Source: Bradyrhizobium mercantei (GTDB taxonomy: Bacteria > Pseudomonadota > Alphaproteobacteria > Rhizobiales > Xanthobacteraceae). From it: a stretch of DNA of 64,000 bases. The stretch's first letter is position 1, and each line of letters opens with the position of its first letter. A program made the position numbers and the translations under genes. Below the pieces are notes generated by a model, which worked only from the letters and a program-made list of their open reading frames with translations, was not told where the DNA came from and did no database searches. Where the stretch lies: positions 942,111 through 1,006,110 of the forward strand of contig NZ_MKFI01000004.1 of assembly GCF_001982635.1 (NCBI RefSeq), in the 5' to 3' direction. This document shows positions 34,282-43,192 of the stretch, piece after piece.

Positions 34282-35169
34282 TTAGCTCAGCGAGCCCGCA
34301 TGCACCCACCAGCCGGGATGCGCGGCGCGGAGCTGTTCGCCGGCGGCCTCGGCGTCGGCGTCGGTGGCGAAGATCGCAAAGCAGGTCGCGCCGGAGCCCG
34401 ACATGCGCACCAGGCGAACGCCCTTCGTCCCGCGCAACGCGGACAGCACGTCGCTGATGACGGGCTCGATGCGCGCCGCGGGTCCTTCGAGATCGTTGCT
34501 GCTGCGCGCCAGTGCTGCGATCCAGTCGTCGACCGCGCGGCCGGCCTCCGGCCAGGACGGCGCCTGCATCACGACATCGGTGGCGCCGATCAGGAGCTCG
34601 CCATGGCGCAGGCCGAGCGCGTTGAAGACATCCTTGGTCGCAACCGGCACGCGCGGATTGACCAGCACGCAGGGCAGTCTCGGCAGGTCGAGCGGCAGCA
34701 GGCCCTCGCCGACGCCGGTCATGTCGGCCGCGCGCGAGGCGACGCACACCGGCACGTCGGCACCGGTCTGCAGCGCGACTTCCATGATCCTGCTATCGTC
34801 GAGCGAGAGCTCGTTGAGCCGCGCCAGAAGCCGCAGCGCGGCCGCGGCATCCGCCGAGCCGCCGCCGATGCCGGCCGCGACCGGCAGCACCTTCTCCAGC
34901 GTGAAATGGCCGACCTCGAGGTCGACGACGCGCTCGCCGAGCAGGCGCGCCGCCTTGAGCACCAGATTCTCGGACGTATCGCCGCAGGCATCGGCCAGCG
35001 GTCCCGCCATCGTCAGCGACAGCTCGGGCCCCGGCTCGAGCGTGAGACGATCGGCGCAATCGGCAAACGCGACGACGCTCTCGAGGTCGTGAAACCCATC
35101 GACGCGCCGTCCGACAACCTTCAGCGTCAGGTTGACCTTGGCACGCCCTTCTTCAATCAGCGCCGGCAC
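34282..35169 (-). CDS. ispE: 4-diphosphocytidyl-2-C-methyl-D-erythritol kinase
   Basis: A 295-residue GHMP kinase of the non-mevalonate isoprenoid pathway; it phosphorylates CDP-methylerythritol in the cytoplasm. AKVNLTLKVVGRRVDGFHDLE (Lys11 region) is the substrate-binding entry, the GHMP ATP loop LPVAAGIGGGSADAAAALR spans about residues 95-113, and GADVPVC and VRMSGSGATCFAIF are the further conserved segments. No other isoprenoid gene is close. The TPR protein gene lies next, reading the same way. Confidence 0.95.
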   Translation of the reverse strand: MPALIEEGRAKVNLTLKVVGRRVDGFHDLESVVAFADCADRLTLEPGPELSLTMAGPLADACGDTSENLVLKAARLLGERVVDLEVGHFTLEKVLPVAAGIGGGSADAAAALRLLARLNELSLDDSRIMEVALQTGADVPVCVASRAADMTGVGEGLLPLDLPRLPCVLVNPRVPVATKDVFNALGLRHGELLIGATDVVMQAPSWPEAGRAVDDWIAALARSSNDLEGPAARIEPVISDVLSALRGTKGVRLVRMSGSGATCFAIFATDADAEAAGEQLRAAHPGWWVHAGSLS

Positions 35170-35288
35170 GGCGATAAACCCCTAAAAAACAAACATCGTG
35201 ATGCGATTAGCGTAAATCGCCGTACGATCCTATCCCTTTGTTTGCACGGAAATTCCGGGTTCTTGCATGCGCCGGACGCGCACCCACC

Positions 35289-35376
35289 GTCATGCCCGGG
35301 CTTGACCCGGGCATCCATCAACCGAAAAAGCAATTCACGAAAGGGGATGGATGGCCGGGTCAAGCCCGGCCATGAC
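35289..35376. repeat. Family F palindromic repeat, copy 2
   Basis: GTCATGCCCGGGCTTGACCC and GGGCATCCATC, mirrored by GGATGGCCGGGTCAAGCC and CGGCCATGAC. Confidence 0.9.
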
Positions 35377-35392
35377 GATGCGGAAAACGGCA

Positions 35393-35416
35393 ACGCCCGG
35401 GAGGAAGCCCGGGCGT
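35393..35416. terminator. Hairpin after the TPR gene
   Basis: ACGCCCGGG, loop AGGAAG, CCCGGGCGT: a perfect nine-base stem 38 bases beyond the stop of the leftward TPR gene. There is no T-run. Confidence 0.65.
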
Positions 35417-35453
35417 CACGGTAGTTCCGGAAAATGCGGCGCGAGGAAGCGGA

Positions 35454-37241
35454 CTAACCGCCCTTGCCGTCGTCGTCCTTCTTCTTGTCGGCGGCGGCGG
35501 CGTTCGAAGTGTCGTCGGGCAGGCCGTTGTCGATCTTGGCCTGGATCTTCGGCAGCTCTTCCGGCTCGGGCTTGAGGTCGCGGGCATGGGCCCACTGGAA
35601 CTTGGCTTCCAGGGTGCGGCCGACGCGCCAATAGGCATCGCCGAGATGGTCGTTGATGGTCGGATCTTCCGGCTTCAGGTCGATCGCGCGCTCGAGGTTC
35701 TTCACCGCCTCGTCGTAATTGCCGATCCGGTAATAGGCCCAGCCAAGGGAGTCCACGATGTAGCCGTCGTCAGGGCGCTGATCGACGGCACGCTTGATCA
35801 TCTTCATGCCTTCGTCGAGGTTGATGCCCTGGTCGATCCAGGAATAGCCGAGATAGTTCAGCACATGCGGCTGCTCGGGCTGCAGCTCGAGCGCCTTGCG
35901 CATGTCGGCCTCGGCCTTGTTCCACTGCTTGGAGCGCTCCTCGCAGATGCCGCGGTAGTAATAGGTGACCCAGGCGTTCTTGTCGCCGCCGGCCGCCGGC
36001 AGCGCATCGATCGCCTGCGAGTAGGTGGTGGCGCAGTCGGCGAACTTCTTGCGGCCGCGCTCGATATTGCCGAGCGCCAGGATCGCCTCGATGTCCTTCG
36101 GCTGATCCGCGGTGACTTCCTTGAGGATCTTGATCGCCTCGTCGCTGCGGTCGGCGGCGTCGAGATTGGTCGCGAGCTGGATCTGCGCGTTGCGCTTGAG
36201 CGGCGAGGACGCCGGCATCCGCTCATAGACCTTGATCGCCATCTGCGGCTTCTTCACCGACTCATAGAGATCGGCAAGCGACAGCAGCGCCAGCGGGTGG
36301 TTCGGCTGCAGATAGAGCGCAAGCTGCAGATAGACCAGCGCGAGGTCCTCGCCGCCGCGGCGGGTCAGCGTCGCGCCGATGCCGTACAGCGCCTCGGCCG
36401 CGCCGGCCTGCGGTGAATCGATCAGCGGCGGCAGCTTCTTGCCGGCCTTGGTCTCCTTGATGCCTTCGAGCACCAGCGGATGCCGCGGCAGCTTCTTGTC
36501 GAACGCCTCGTACATCGCGGTCGCGGCGGCGGCATCCTTGTTGCGCGAGGTCCAGCGCGCATATTCGTCGACCGTTCGCAGCATCGAATCGTCGAGCTTG
36601 TAGACCTTCTCGAAGCGGGCGCCGGCATCCTTCTCCTTGCCGGACAGCTCGTAGATCATGCCGGCATGCAGGTCCTTGAAGATCGGATACCATTCGGGGC
36701 CGGTCAGCTTGTCGATCGAGGCGACCGCGCCCTTGCTGTCGCCGGCGCCATAGGCCGCCCAGGCCGACAGCAGCGTCGCCACCAGATCGGTGATCGGGCC
36801 GCGGACCGACTGGTTGATGTTGGACTGCGCGGCGGCGTATTTCTTCAGCTTGAGGTCGCGCACGCCGACGACGAGGCGCGCCACGCGGTTGGACTTGTCC
36901 TGGGTCAGGATGCGGTCGGCGAGCTTGACCGCCTCCTCGATATCGCCGTCGGCGAGCGAGGAGATGAAGGCGCGGTCGAGCAGCTCGGAATTCTTCGGAT
37001 CGGTGCGCAGCGCCGAGCGGTAGAACGCCGCGGCCGAGGCCGCATCGCGCTCGACACTGGCATGGCGGGCGGCGAGATAGCTGCCGGCCGTGGTCAGCGA
37101 CTTCAGGTCGGTCTTGCTCGGGAATTGCGCGGTATTGTCGGTCGGGTGGTCCGGCGTTTGCGCCGCAAGCTGCGCAGGCACGGCAAGCGCCGCGGCAGCG
37201 AAAAGGGCAATCGTCAGGCGGTTGAATCGGGTGGACAGCAT
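35454..37241 (-). CDS. Exported tetratricopeptide-repeat protein
   Basis: A 595-residue protein with a signal peptide (1-28, MLSTRFNRL to LAAQ) and a long array of TPR helices, for example LYLQPNHPLALLSLADLYES, ALELQPEQPHVLNYLGYSW and AIDLKPEDPTINDHLGDAYW. It is probably a periplasmic or outer-membrane-associated scaffold, similar to the alphaproteobacterial TPR lipoprotein-like proteins found between ispE and ETF-QO. There is no lipobox Cys. The C-terminus is acidic then Lys-rich (DKKKDDDGKGG). ATG 37241 follows AAGGCGA. Confidence 0.85.
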   Translation of the reverse strand: MLSTRFNRLTIALFAAAALAVPAQLAAQTPDHPTDNTAQFPSKTDLKSLTTAGSYLAARHASVERDAASAAAFYRSALRTDPKNSELLDRAFISSLADGDIEEAVKLADRILTQDKSNRVARLVVGVRDLKLKKYAAAQSNINQSVRGPITDLVATLLSAWAAYGAGDSKGAVASIDKLTGPEWYPIFKDLHAGMIYELSGKEKDAGARFEKVYKLDDSMLRTVDEYARWTSRNKDAAAATAMYEAFDKKLPRHPLVLEGIKETKAGKKLPPLIDSPQAGAAEALYGIGATLTRRGGEDLALVYLQLALYLQPNHPLALLSLADLYESVKKPQMAIKVYERMPASSPLKRNAQIQLATNLDAADRSDEAIKILKEVTADQPKDIEAILALGNIERGRKKFADCATTYSQAIDALPAAGGDKNAWVTYYYRGICEERSKQWNKAEADMRKALELQPEQPHVLNYLGYSWIDQGINLDEGMKMIKRAVDQRPDDGYIVDSLGWAYYRIGNYDEAVKNLERAIDLKPEDPTINDHLGDAYWRVGRTLEAKFQWAHARDLKPEPEELPKIQAKIDNGLPDDTSNAAAADKKKDDDGKGG

Positions 37242-37683
37242 CACGGTCGCCTTGCTCCAGGGATTTACGCCAAGATGGATTTTACGGCCAAGATCTTGCG
37301 ATCAGTCTCAAATTGCGAACCCAAGCGGCGGCATCACGGCGGGGGACAATGCCGCTTTTGGCGTTTATCCGCAAGGATCGCCCAGAGGTAACCCATGCCG
37401 AATCAATTGGCAGATTAGGCCTTTAGGCCCGCCGATCCAGCCAGCCCCGCAAGACGCTCCCACTATGGCGGTATCGTGACCGGGGCCGGCATATTCGCGT
37501 GCAGAAGCAAAAAGCGCGGGATACGGCGCAACAGCGCCCTGTTCCGCCGCCCCTATTGTACCCGACGGTGCAATCCGGCCGCTCCACATGAGAAGGGATC
37601 GAGCGAAGGTTGCGGCAGGTTGGGCTGCCGCCTCACGCAAATGTGGTCGGCCGTCCTGTCCCTAGACCGTCCTTGGCCCGCTC
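37242..37683. other. Intergenic region, no gene supported
   Basis: About 440 bases between the TPR gene start and the ETF-QO stop. Several short open frames cross it, but none has a ribosome site, a family motif or codon use that I can support. I found no repeat element here. It holds the TPR gene promoter region and may carry a small RNA, but nothing visible proves that. Confidence 0.4.
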
Positions 37684-39342
37684 TTACATCGCCTCGTAGT
37701 TCGGACCGCCGCCGCCCTCCGGAGGAACCCAGGTGATGTTGCCGTTGGGATCCTTCACGTCGCAGGTTTTGCAGTGGACGCAGTTCTGGGCGTTGATCTG
37801 GAAGCGCGGGCTCGCGCCCTCCTCGACCCATTCATAGACGCCGGCCGGGCAATAGCGGTTGGAGGGACCGGCGAACACGTCGTGCTCCGACGTCTTCTGC
37901 AGGTTCATGTCGGCGACCTTGAGATGGACCGGCTGGTCCTCCTCGTGGTTGGTGTTGGACAGGAACACCGACGACAGCTTGTCGAACGAGACCTTGCCGT
38001 CCGGCTTCGGATAGGCGATCGGCTGGTGCTGCTTGGCCGGGTCGAGCGTCTTGCGGTCCGGCTTGGCGTGCGACTGGGTGCCGAACAGCGAGAAGCCGAG
38101 CGTGTTGCACCACATGTCGAAGCCGGACACCACCATGCCGAACATGGTGCCGAACTTCGACAGGAACGGCTTGGCGTTGCGGACCTTGAACAGGTCCTTG
38201 CCGATCGACGACGAGCGCCAGGCGTCTTCGTACTCGACCAGTTCGTCATTGGCACGGCCGGCGCCGAGCGCGGCGGCGACGTGCTCGGCGGCGAGCATGC
38301 CCGAGCCCATCGCGTTGTGGACGCCCTTGATGCGCGGCACGTTGACGAAGCCCGCCGCGCAGCCGATCAGCGCGCCGCCCGGGAACGAGAGCCGCGGCAC
38401 CGACTGGTAGCCGCCCTCGGTGATGGCGCGCGCGCCATAGGCGAGCCGCTTGCCGCCCTCGAACAGCTCGCGGACGTCGGGGTGGGTCTTGAAGCGCTGG
38501 AATTCATCGAACGGCGACAGATACGGATCGTCGTAATTGAGATGCACGACGAAGCCGACCGCGACGCGGTTGTCGTCGTAGTGATAGAGGAACGAACCGC
38601 CGCCGGTCTTGTCCTTCAGCGGCCAGCCGAGCGTATGCTGCACCCGGCCCTTCTTGTGCTTCTCCGGATCGATCTGCCAGACTTCCTTCAGCCCGATGCC
38701 GAACTTCGGCGGCTCGCTCTTGGCATCCAACTGGTACTTGGCGATCAGCTGCTTCGACAGCGAGCCGCGCGCGCCTTCGGCGAACAGCGTGTACTTGCCG
38801 AGCAGCTCCATGCCGCGGGTGTAGGAATCCTTGTGGCTGCCATCCTTGGCGATGCCCATGTCGCCGGTGGCGATGCCGCGCACCGCGCCTTTGTCGTCAT
38901 AGAGCACTTCGGCTGCCGCAAAGCCCGGATAGATCTCGACGCCGAGCGCCTCTGCTTTCGGCGCCAGCCAGCGGCAGACATTGCCGAGCGAGCCGATGTA
39001 GCAGTGATGATTGTGCATCAGCGGCGGCATGATGAAGTTCGGGATGCGGAACCAGCCTTGCGACGTCGTCAGGTAGAAGCGGTCGTCCTTGACCTGCGTC
39101 TTCAGCGGACAGTCGGCGTCCTCGCGCCAATCGGGCACCAGTCTGTCGAGGCCGGCCGGATCGATCACCGCACCGGAGAGAATGTGCGCGCCGACCTCGG
39201 AGCCCTTCTCCACCACGACGATCGAGAGCTCCGGATTGAGCTGCTTGAGCCGGATCGCGGCCGACAGGCCCGACGGGCCGGCGCCGACGATGACGACGTC
39301 GAATTCCATAGACTCGCGCGGAGGAAGGTCTTCAGCACTCAT
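37684..39342 (-). CDS. Electron transfer flavoprotein-ubiquinone oxidoreductase
   Basis: A 552-residue membrane-associated FAD/[4Fe-4S] enzyme that passes electrons from ETF (fatty-acid, amino-acid and choline oxidation) to ubiquinone. FAD motif DVVIVGAGPSGLSAAIRL starts at about residue 14. The ubiquinone region includes GIGLKEVWQ and GWPLKDKTGGGSFLYHYDD. The cluster domain at the C-terminus holds RYCPAGVYEW and NCVHCKTCDVKDPNGNITW, with all four cysteines. It is about the length of the mitochondrial enzyme without transit peptide. An ICE-like half palindrome lies just upstream of its start. Confidence 0.95.
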   Translation of the reverse strand: MSAEDLPPRESMEFDVVIVGAGPSGLSAAIRLKQLNPELSIVVVEKGSEVGAHILSGAVIDPAGLDRLVPDWREDADCPLKTQVKDDRFYLTTSQGWFRIPNFIMPPLMHNHHCYIGSLGNVCRWLAPKAEALGVEIYPGFAAAEVLYDDKGAVRGIATGDMGIAKDGSHKDSYTRGMELLGKYTLFAEGARGSLSKQLIAKYQLDAKSEPPKFGIGLKEVWQIDPEKHKKGRVQHTLGWPLKDKTGGGSFLYHYDDNRVAVGFVVHLNYDDPYLSPFDEFQRFKTHPDVRELFEGGKRLAYGARAITEGGYQSVPRLSFPGGALIGCAAGFVNVPRIKGVHNAMGSGMLAAEHVAAALGAGRANDELVEYEDAWRSSSIGKDLFKVRNAKPFLSKFGTMFGMVVSGFDMWCNTLGFSLFGTQSHAKPDRKTLDPAKQHQPIAYPKPDGKVSFDKLSSVFLSNTNHEEDQPVHLKVADMNLQKTSEHDVFAGPSNRYCPAGVYEWVEEGASPRFQINAQNCVHCKTCDVKDPNGNITWVPPEGGGGPNYEAM

Positions 39343-39363
39343 GATTCAGATCTCAGCCCATCG

Positions 39364-39376
39364 AGAACGCTTCTAA
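39364..39376. promoter_or_regulatory. ICE-like core upstream of ETF-QO
   Basis: AGAACGCTTCTAA is identical over 13 bases to the centre of the bfr palindrome at 11470-11482, but the outer TTT arm is missing on one side. It lies 22 bases before the ETF-QO start, where Irr binding could block transcription of this Fe-S enzyme under iron limitation. A chance match, or a relic of a family B repeat end, is possible. Confidence 0.3.
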
Positions 39377-39532
39377 GCTTTTCAGAGGTCGTTGTTTCCG
39401 ATTTTTGGCGGAAGGACAACCATGGAATTGCGCTTCCATGGGTTTGCACGGCCGCGACGCCACAGGAGCATAATCTTTTCCAAAAGCCAGCCTCTCCTTT
39501 TCCCGTTCATGCTCTCATCTCTTTGTCGGAGC

Positions 39533-39600
39533 ATGATCTTTTCTTGTTGGCGCATGATCCTTTCGGAAAACCGGTTTCCACTTTTCCGGATCATGCTCTA
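39533..39600. repeat. Family A palindromic repeat, copy 5
   Basis: GCATGATCCTTTCGGAAAAC, then CGGTTTCCACTTTTCC, then GGATCATGCTCTA. A degenerate extra GCATGATCTTTTC lies just to its left. It directly precedes the uracil-DNA glycosylase gene. Confidence 0.9.
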
Positions 39601-39610
39601 AATTACATCC

Positions 39611-40438
39611 ATGATGGCCCTGCCGCCCGAGCCCACCCCTACACTGCAGCAATTGCTGGCCTTTTACCTCGAGGCCGGGGTCGATTGCGCGCTGGGCGAT
39701 GCGCCGATCAACCGGTTGGAAGAGGCGGAGCCAGTTCCCGCCCCTGCTGCGCCGCGGCCGGTGGCGCTCAACCCGCTGCGCCCGCCGCCGATGCCCGCCG
39801 TTCCGCGCAGCGAAATCACCGTCGCGCCGGAGGCCGCGATCGCCTCGGCGCGCGAGGCGGCGCGGACCGCGCCGACGCTTGAAGCCTTGCGCAGCCTGAT
39901 GGAGACATTCGACGGCTGCGCGCTGAAGCACACCGCGACCAGGCTGGTGTTCGCCGACGGCAATCCACAGGCGCGGGTGATGTTCGTCGGCGAGGCGCCG
40001 GGCCGCGACGAGGACATCGAGGGGCTGCCGTTCGTCGGCCGCTCCGGCAAGCTGCTCGACCGCATGATCGCGGCGATCGGGCTCGACCGCAGCAAAGCCT
40101 ATATCGCCAACGTCATTCCGTGGCGGCCGCCGGGCAACCGCACGCCGACGCCGCAGGAGACGCAGGTGTGCCTGCCGTTCATCCAGCGCCACATCGAGCT
40201 GGTGAACCCGGACGTGCTGGTGACGCTCGGCAACCCCTCGACGCAGGCGCTGCTCGGCACGCGCGAGGGCATCATGCGCACCCGCGGCAAATGGATCGAC
40301 TACGACACCGGCACCCGCACGATCCGTGCGGTTGCGACGTTCCATCCGGCCTATCTGCTGCGCTCGCCGTCATACAAGCGGCTGTCGTGGCAGGACCTGC
40401 GCGCGATTTCGAAGGTGTTGCAGCCGGCGACGGTCTAA
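39611..40438 (+). CDS. Uracil-DNA glycosylase, family 4-like
   Basis: A 275-residue DNA repair enzyme that removes uracil from DNA. Motif A GEAPGRDEDIEGLPFVGRSG is at about residues 128-147, motif B FHPAYLLRSP at about 244-253. The first 100 residues are a Pro/Ala-rich extension with FYLEAGVD, as in alphaproteobacterial members. Of the four [4Fe-4S] ligands of classical family 4 enzymes, I see counterparts only of Cys103 (DGCALK) and Cys187 (QVCLPF); Phe100 and Trp171 (IPWRPP) stand at the other two places. It is divergent from ETF-QO. Confidence 0.9.
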   Translation: MMALPPEPTPTLQQLLAFYLEAGVDCALGDAPINRLEEAEPVPAPAAPRPVALNPLRPPPMPAVPRSEITVAPEAAIASAREAARTAPTLEALRSLMETFDGCALKHTATRLVFADGNPQARVMFVGEAPGRDEDIEGLPFVGRSGKLLDRMIAAIGLDRSKAYIANVIPWRPPGNRTPTPQETQVCLPFIQRHIELVNPDVLVTLGNPSTQALLGTREGIMRTRGKWIDYDTGTRTIRAVATFHPAYLLRSPSYKRLSWQDLRAISKVLQPATV

Positions 40439-40446
40439 CGTTGCTT

Positions 40447-40532
40447 CGTAGGGTGGGTTAGCCGAAGGCGTAACCCGCCGTTCTCTCCGCGTAAGCAAAG
40501 TTGGTGGGTTACACTTCGCTAACCCACCCTAC
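40447..40532. repeat. Family H palindromic repeat
   Basis: GTAGGGTGGGTTAGCCGAAG and GGCGTAACCCGCC on the left; GTGGGTTACACTTCGCTAAC and CCACCCTAC on the right. It lies between the convergent UDG and glycosyltransferase genes. A similar element is at 50239. Confidence 0.85.
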
Positions 40533-40537
40533 CGATC

Positions 40538-42046
40538 TCACGTCCCCTTCGGCCGCACGATGGCCCAGCCGATCCGCAGCACAGGCTGCCGTCCGTTGAC
40601 CAGCCGGTCGAACGAGCGCGGCACCTCGGGTACCAGGCCGGGGAAGCGCTGCGCGAGGTCGGGCGGCGGCGTGCCGGCGGTGTCCTGCGCGCGCCAGACC
40701 ACGACGCCGCCGGTCTCGTTGAACTTGGCGACCGACAGCCACGGCGTCCGCTGCGGCGCGGCGTCGAGCAGGAGATGCGGACGGCGCCCGTTCATCGCGA
40801 TCAGGCTGGCGAGCTCCGGATCGCCGGCGACCGCGCGCAGGCGCTGGTTGGTGCGGCGCTCATAGCTGTCGTCGAAGAAGCGCCCCATCGCGGCTGCCGG
40901 CAGCGACGTCGGCGCCTCGGTCGTGCTGGTCCAGGGCAGGAACAGCGCAGCCGCCAGCGCCAAGGCGGCGGGCGCCGCGACCGCGAAGGCCCACACCGAA
41001 CGCAACAGCCGCTGCCGCCGGAGCGGGATCAGATCGCCGGTCGCGACCACGACCGCGAGCCCCGACATCAGCAGCGCCACGCCGGCGCCGCCGAAGGCGC
41101 GATCCAGATTGAAAAGCCCGGAGACGAAGCTGCCCGCGATCGCCGGCGCGAATGCGAAGAAATAGACGAATTGCTGCGCCAGCGGGCTGACGGACGGGCG
41201 GTAGATGATCGGGGCGTCCTCGGCGTCGCGGGCGAACCAGCGCGAATTGAGGATCGCCAGCACCACGATTGCCGCCGTCGCCACGATCAGCCCGCCGAGC
41301 ACCACGCCCCAGCGCAGCGCGTGCGCCTTGAGATCGGCAGCCGCGGGCAAGGCCGGCAGCGCCAGCACGTCGGCGCGGACGAGCCAGATCAGATAGGGCA
41401 GCGCCAGCACGATGATGACGAGCAACGCGTAGATCGGATCGACCGCACGCAGCGTGCGCCGCCCGCGCTCGGTCGCCAGCGCAAAGCCGACCACCAGCAG
41501 GATCATGCCGATCGCCGCCGGCGTCGTCAGCAGCAGCAAGCCGCAATCGATCGACCAGGCGAACCAGGCGCTGCGCCGGTTCTGCCCGATCAATTGCCAG
41601 GAATGCAGCAGCAGCAGCGCCCATAGCGGCCGCGCGAGGATCAGCGGGCCGAACTCGACGCTGGGCGAGGAGAACACCACCACCGTCATCGACAGCAGCA
41701 CCGCCAGCACGCCCTGCGGACCGCCGACGATGGCGCGCGCCAGCTGGTAGAAGGCGATGAAGGTGGTGATCTCGCAGAGCTGCGCCAAGAGATAGACGCC
41801 GAACACGTGATTGCCGGCGGCGCGGAAGGCGATGTCGGCAAGCCAGAACGACAGCGGCGGCCCCATGTCGGTGCCGACCTGATATTCGCGGCCGAAGGCG
41901 AGGATGGTGGCGAGATTGCCGGGCGGGCTGCCGTAGAAGATCAGCGGCAGGACCAGCCAGATCGCGGCCTGCACCAGCACCACGACCCAGACCACGAGGC
42001 GCGGCCGGGCGCGGATCAGTTCGACAACCAGGGAGGTAAACCGCAT
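40538..42046 (-). CDS. ArnT/PMT-type membrane glycosyltransferase
   Basis: A 502-residue polytopic inner-membrane protein with about ten helices, starting RLVVWVVVLVQAAIWLVLP. The first periplasmic loop carries acidic residues in FGREYQVGTDMGPPLSFWLAD, matching the catalytic Asp region of the glycosyltransferase 39/83 superfamily, which uses polyprenyl-phosphate sugars. The C-terminal 130 residues are a soluble periplasmic domain ending IVRPKGT. The acceptor could be lipid A, a protein or a polysaccharide; no companion gene identifies it. Confidence 0.75.
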   Translation of the reverse strand: MRFTSLVVELIRARPRLVVWVVVLVQAAIWLVLPLIFYGSPPGNLATILAFGREYQVGTDMGPPLSFWLADIAFRAAGNHVFGVYLLAQLCEITTFIAFYQLARAIVGGPQGVLAVLLSMTVVVFSSPSVEFGPLILARPLWALLLLHSWQLIGQNRRSAWFAWSIDCGLLLLTTPAAIGMILLVVGFALATERGRRTLRAVDPIYALLVIIVLALPYLIWLVRADVLALPALPAAADLKAHALRWGVVLGGLIVATAAIVVLAILNSRWFARDAEDAPIIYRPSVSPLAQQFVYFFAFAPAIAGSFVSGLFNLDRAFGGAGVALLMSGLAVVVATGDLIPLRRQRLLRSVWAFAVAAPAALALAAALFLPWTSTTEAPTSLPAAAMGRFFDDSYERRTNQRLRAVAGDPELASLIAMNGRRPHLLLDAAPQRTPWLSVAKFNETGGVVVWRAQDTAGTPPPDLAQRFPGLVPEVPRSFDRLVNGRQPVLRIGWAIVRPKGT

Positions 42047-42171
42047 GAAACGCCCGAAATGCCCCAGCCACCCGTCAGCGGCGCCATCTGATCCCGGGGG
42101 TTTTGATAAACGGCGGCGGCGGTGGAGGCAACCGGCCTCGGGTATGCCGGTGCCCTACCCCCAAACTCCAC

Positions 42172-42281
42172 TGTCATCACCCGCGAAAGCGAAAGCCGGT
42201 GATCCAGTACGCCGCGGCTTCTCCGCTCAAGCACCACTGTCTCTGGAATACTGGATCGCCCGGTCCAGCCGGGCGATGACA
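42172..42281. repeat. Family E palindromic repeat, copy 2
   Basis: TGTCATCACCCGCGAAAGCG, AAAGCCGGTGATCCAGTACG, then ATACTGGATCGCCCGGTCCA and GCCGGGCGATGACA. It shows the same order of modules as 34015-34118. Confidence 0.9.
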
Positions 42282-42326
42282 CCGTCGGTGGGTTGACACC
42301 GCTGCGTGGACTTACGCCGTCGCGCG

Positions 42327-43103
42327 CTACGCTGCTTCGGAGGCCGCGGCTTCGCTTTCGGCGTCCACCGTGAACAGGTCGGGCTCGACTGGCGCCGGAA
42401 AATGCTTCAGCCGCGCGGCGACGACGGGGGCGAAGAAGCTGCGGTGATGGCTGCTCGGACCGAGCCGGTCCAGCGCCTCGAGGTGCTCGGGGACGCCATA
42501 GCCCTTGTGCTGCTCGAAGCCGTAGTCGGGGCAATCCAGCGCCAGCTGACACATCAGGCGGTCGCGCGTCACCTTGGCGATGATCGAGGCCGCAGCGATC
42601 GAGGCCACGATGCCGTCGCCCCCAATCACGGCGTCGCAATCGCAGGGGGTGGCGAGCTTGTCGCGGCCGTCGACGAAGACGTGCTTGGGCATTTCCGGCA
42701 GCGCATGCACCGCGCGCGCCAGCGCCCATAGCGAGGCGCGCAGGATGTTGTCGCGGTCGATTCGCGCCGGCGAGGCCACCGCGACCGAGAACGATGCGGT
42801 GGCGCAGATTTCCTCGAACAGCTCCTCGCGGCGCTCGGCGGTGAGCCGCTTGGAATCGTCGAGGCCCTTGGGAACGCGCGCCGGGTCGAGCACCACGGCG
42901 GCGGCGACCACGGGCCCTGCCAGCGGACCCCGCCCGGCCTCGTCGCAACCGGCAACCGGCCAGACGCCGCGCTTGATCAGCGCGCGCTCGCGCCGGAAGC
43001 TCGGCCGCGTTACGACGGTAATACGCTTGTCCGGCGCGGCTGATGCGGCCGGCTTCTTCTTCGACACGCTCTTTGACGCGCTGTTGGACTTGTCCCGAAT
43101 CAT
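42327..43103 (-). CDS. rnhB: Ribonuclease HII
   Basis: A 258-residue endonuclease that removes RNA from RNA-DNA hybrids and single misincorporated ribonucleotides. The catalytic motif GCDEAGRGPLAGPVV holds Asp54 and Glu55; further Asp residues lie in FVDGRDKL and in DYGFEQHKGYG. The first 45 residues form a Ser/Lys-rich basic extension absent from E. coli RnhB and probably disordered. The ATG at 43103 is preferred to a TTG seven codons earlier. It is a single gene; the VOC gene follows on the same strand after 90 bases. Confidence 0.95.
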   Translation of the reverse strand: MIRDKSNSASKSVSKKKPAASAAPDKRITVVTRPSFRRERALIKRGVWPVAGCDEAGRGPLAGPVVAAAVVLDPARVPKGLDDSKRLTAERREELFEEICATASFSVAVASPARIDRDNILRASLWALARAVHALPEMPKHVFVDGRDKLATPCDCDAVIGGDGIVASIAAASIIAKVTRDRLMCQLALDCPDYGFEQHKGYGVPEHLEALDRLGPSSHHRSFFAPVVAARLKHFPAPVEPDLFTVDAESEAAASEAA

Positions 43104-43192
43104 GCGGGGATGGTGATCAAGCAAGGCCCGCCGCGCAACCGGGAACCTGGCGCCCTTCCCCGTTATTCAATCCGGACTCAATCCGGCACGCT

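Noticed and set aside
37245..37683. Possible tRNA or small gene in the gap
   Set aside because: No cloverleaf with a TTCRA arm and no ribosome-site-supported frame could be found by eye.
37774..39882. A 702-codon open frame on the + strand
   Set aside because: It is antisense to ETF-QO, has Ala/Arg/Val-rich composition without any motif, and results from the high G+C of the opposite-strand gene.
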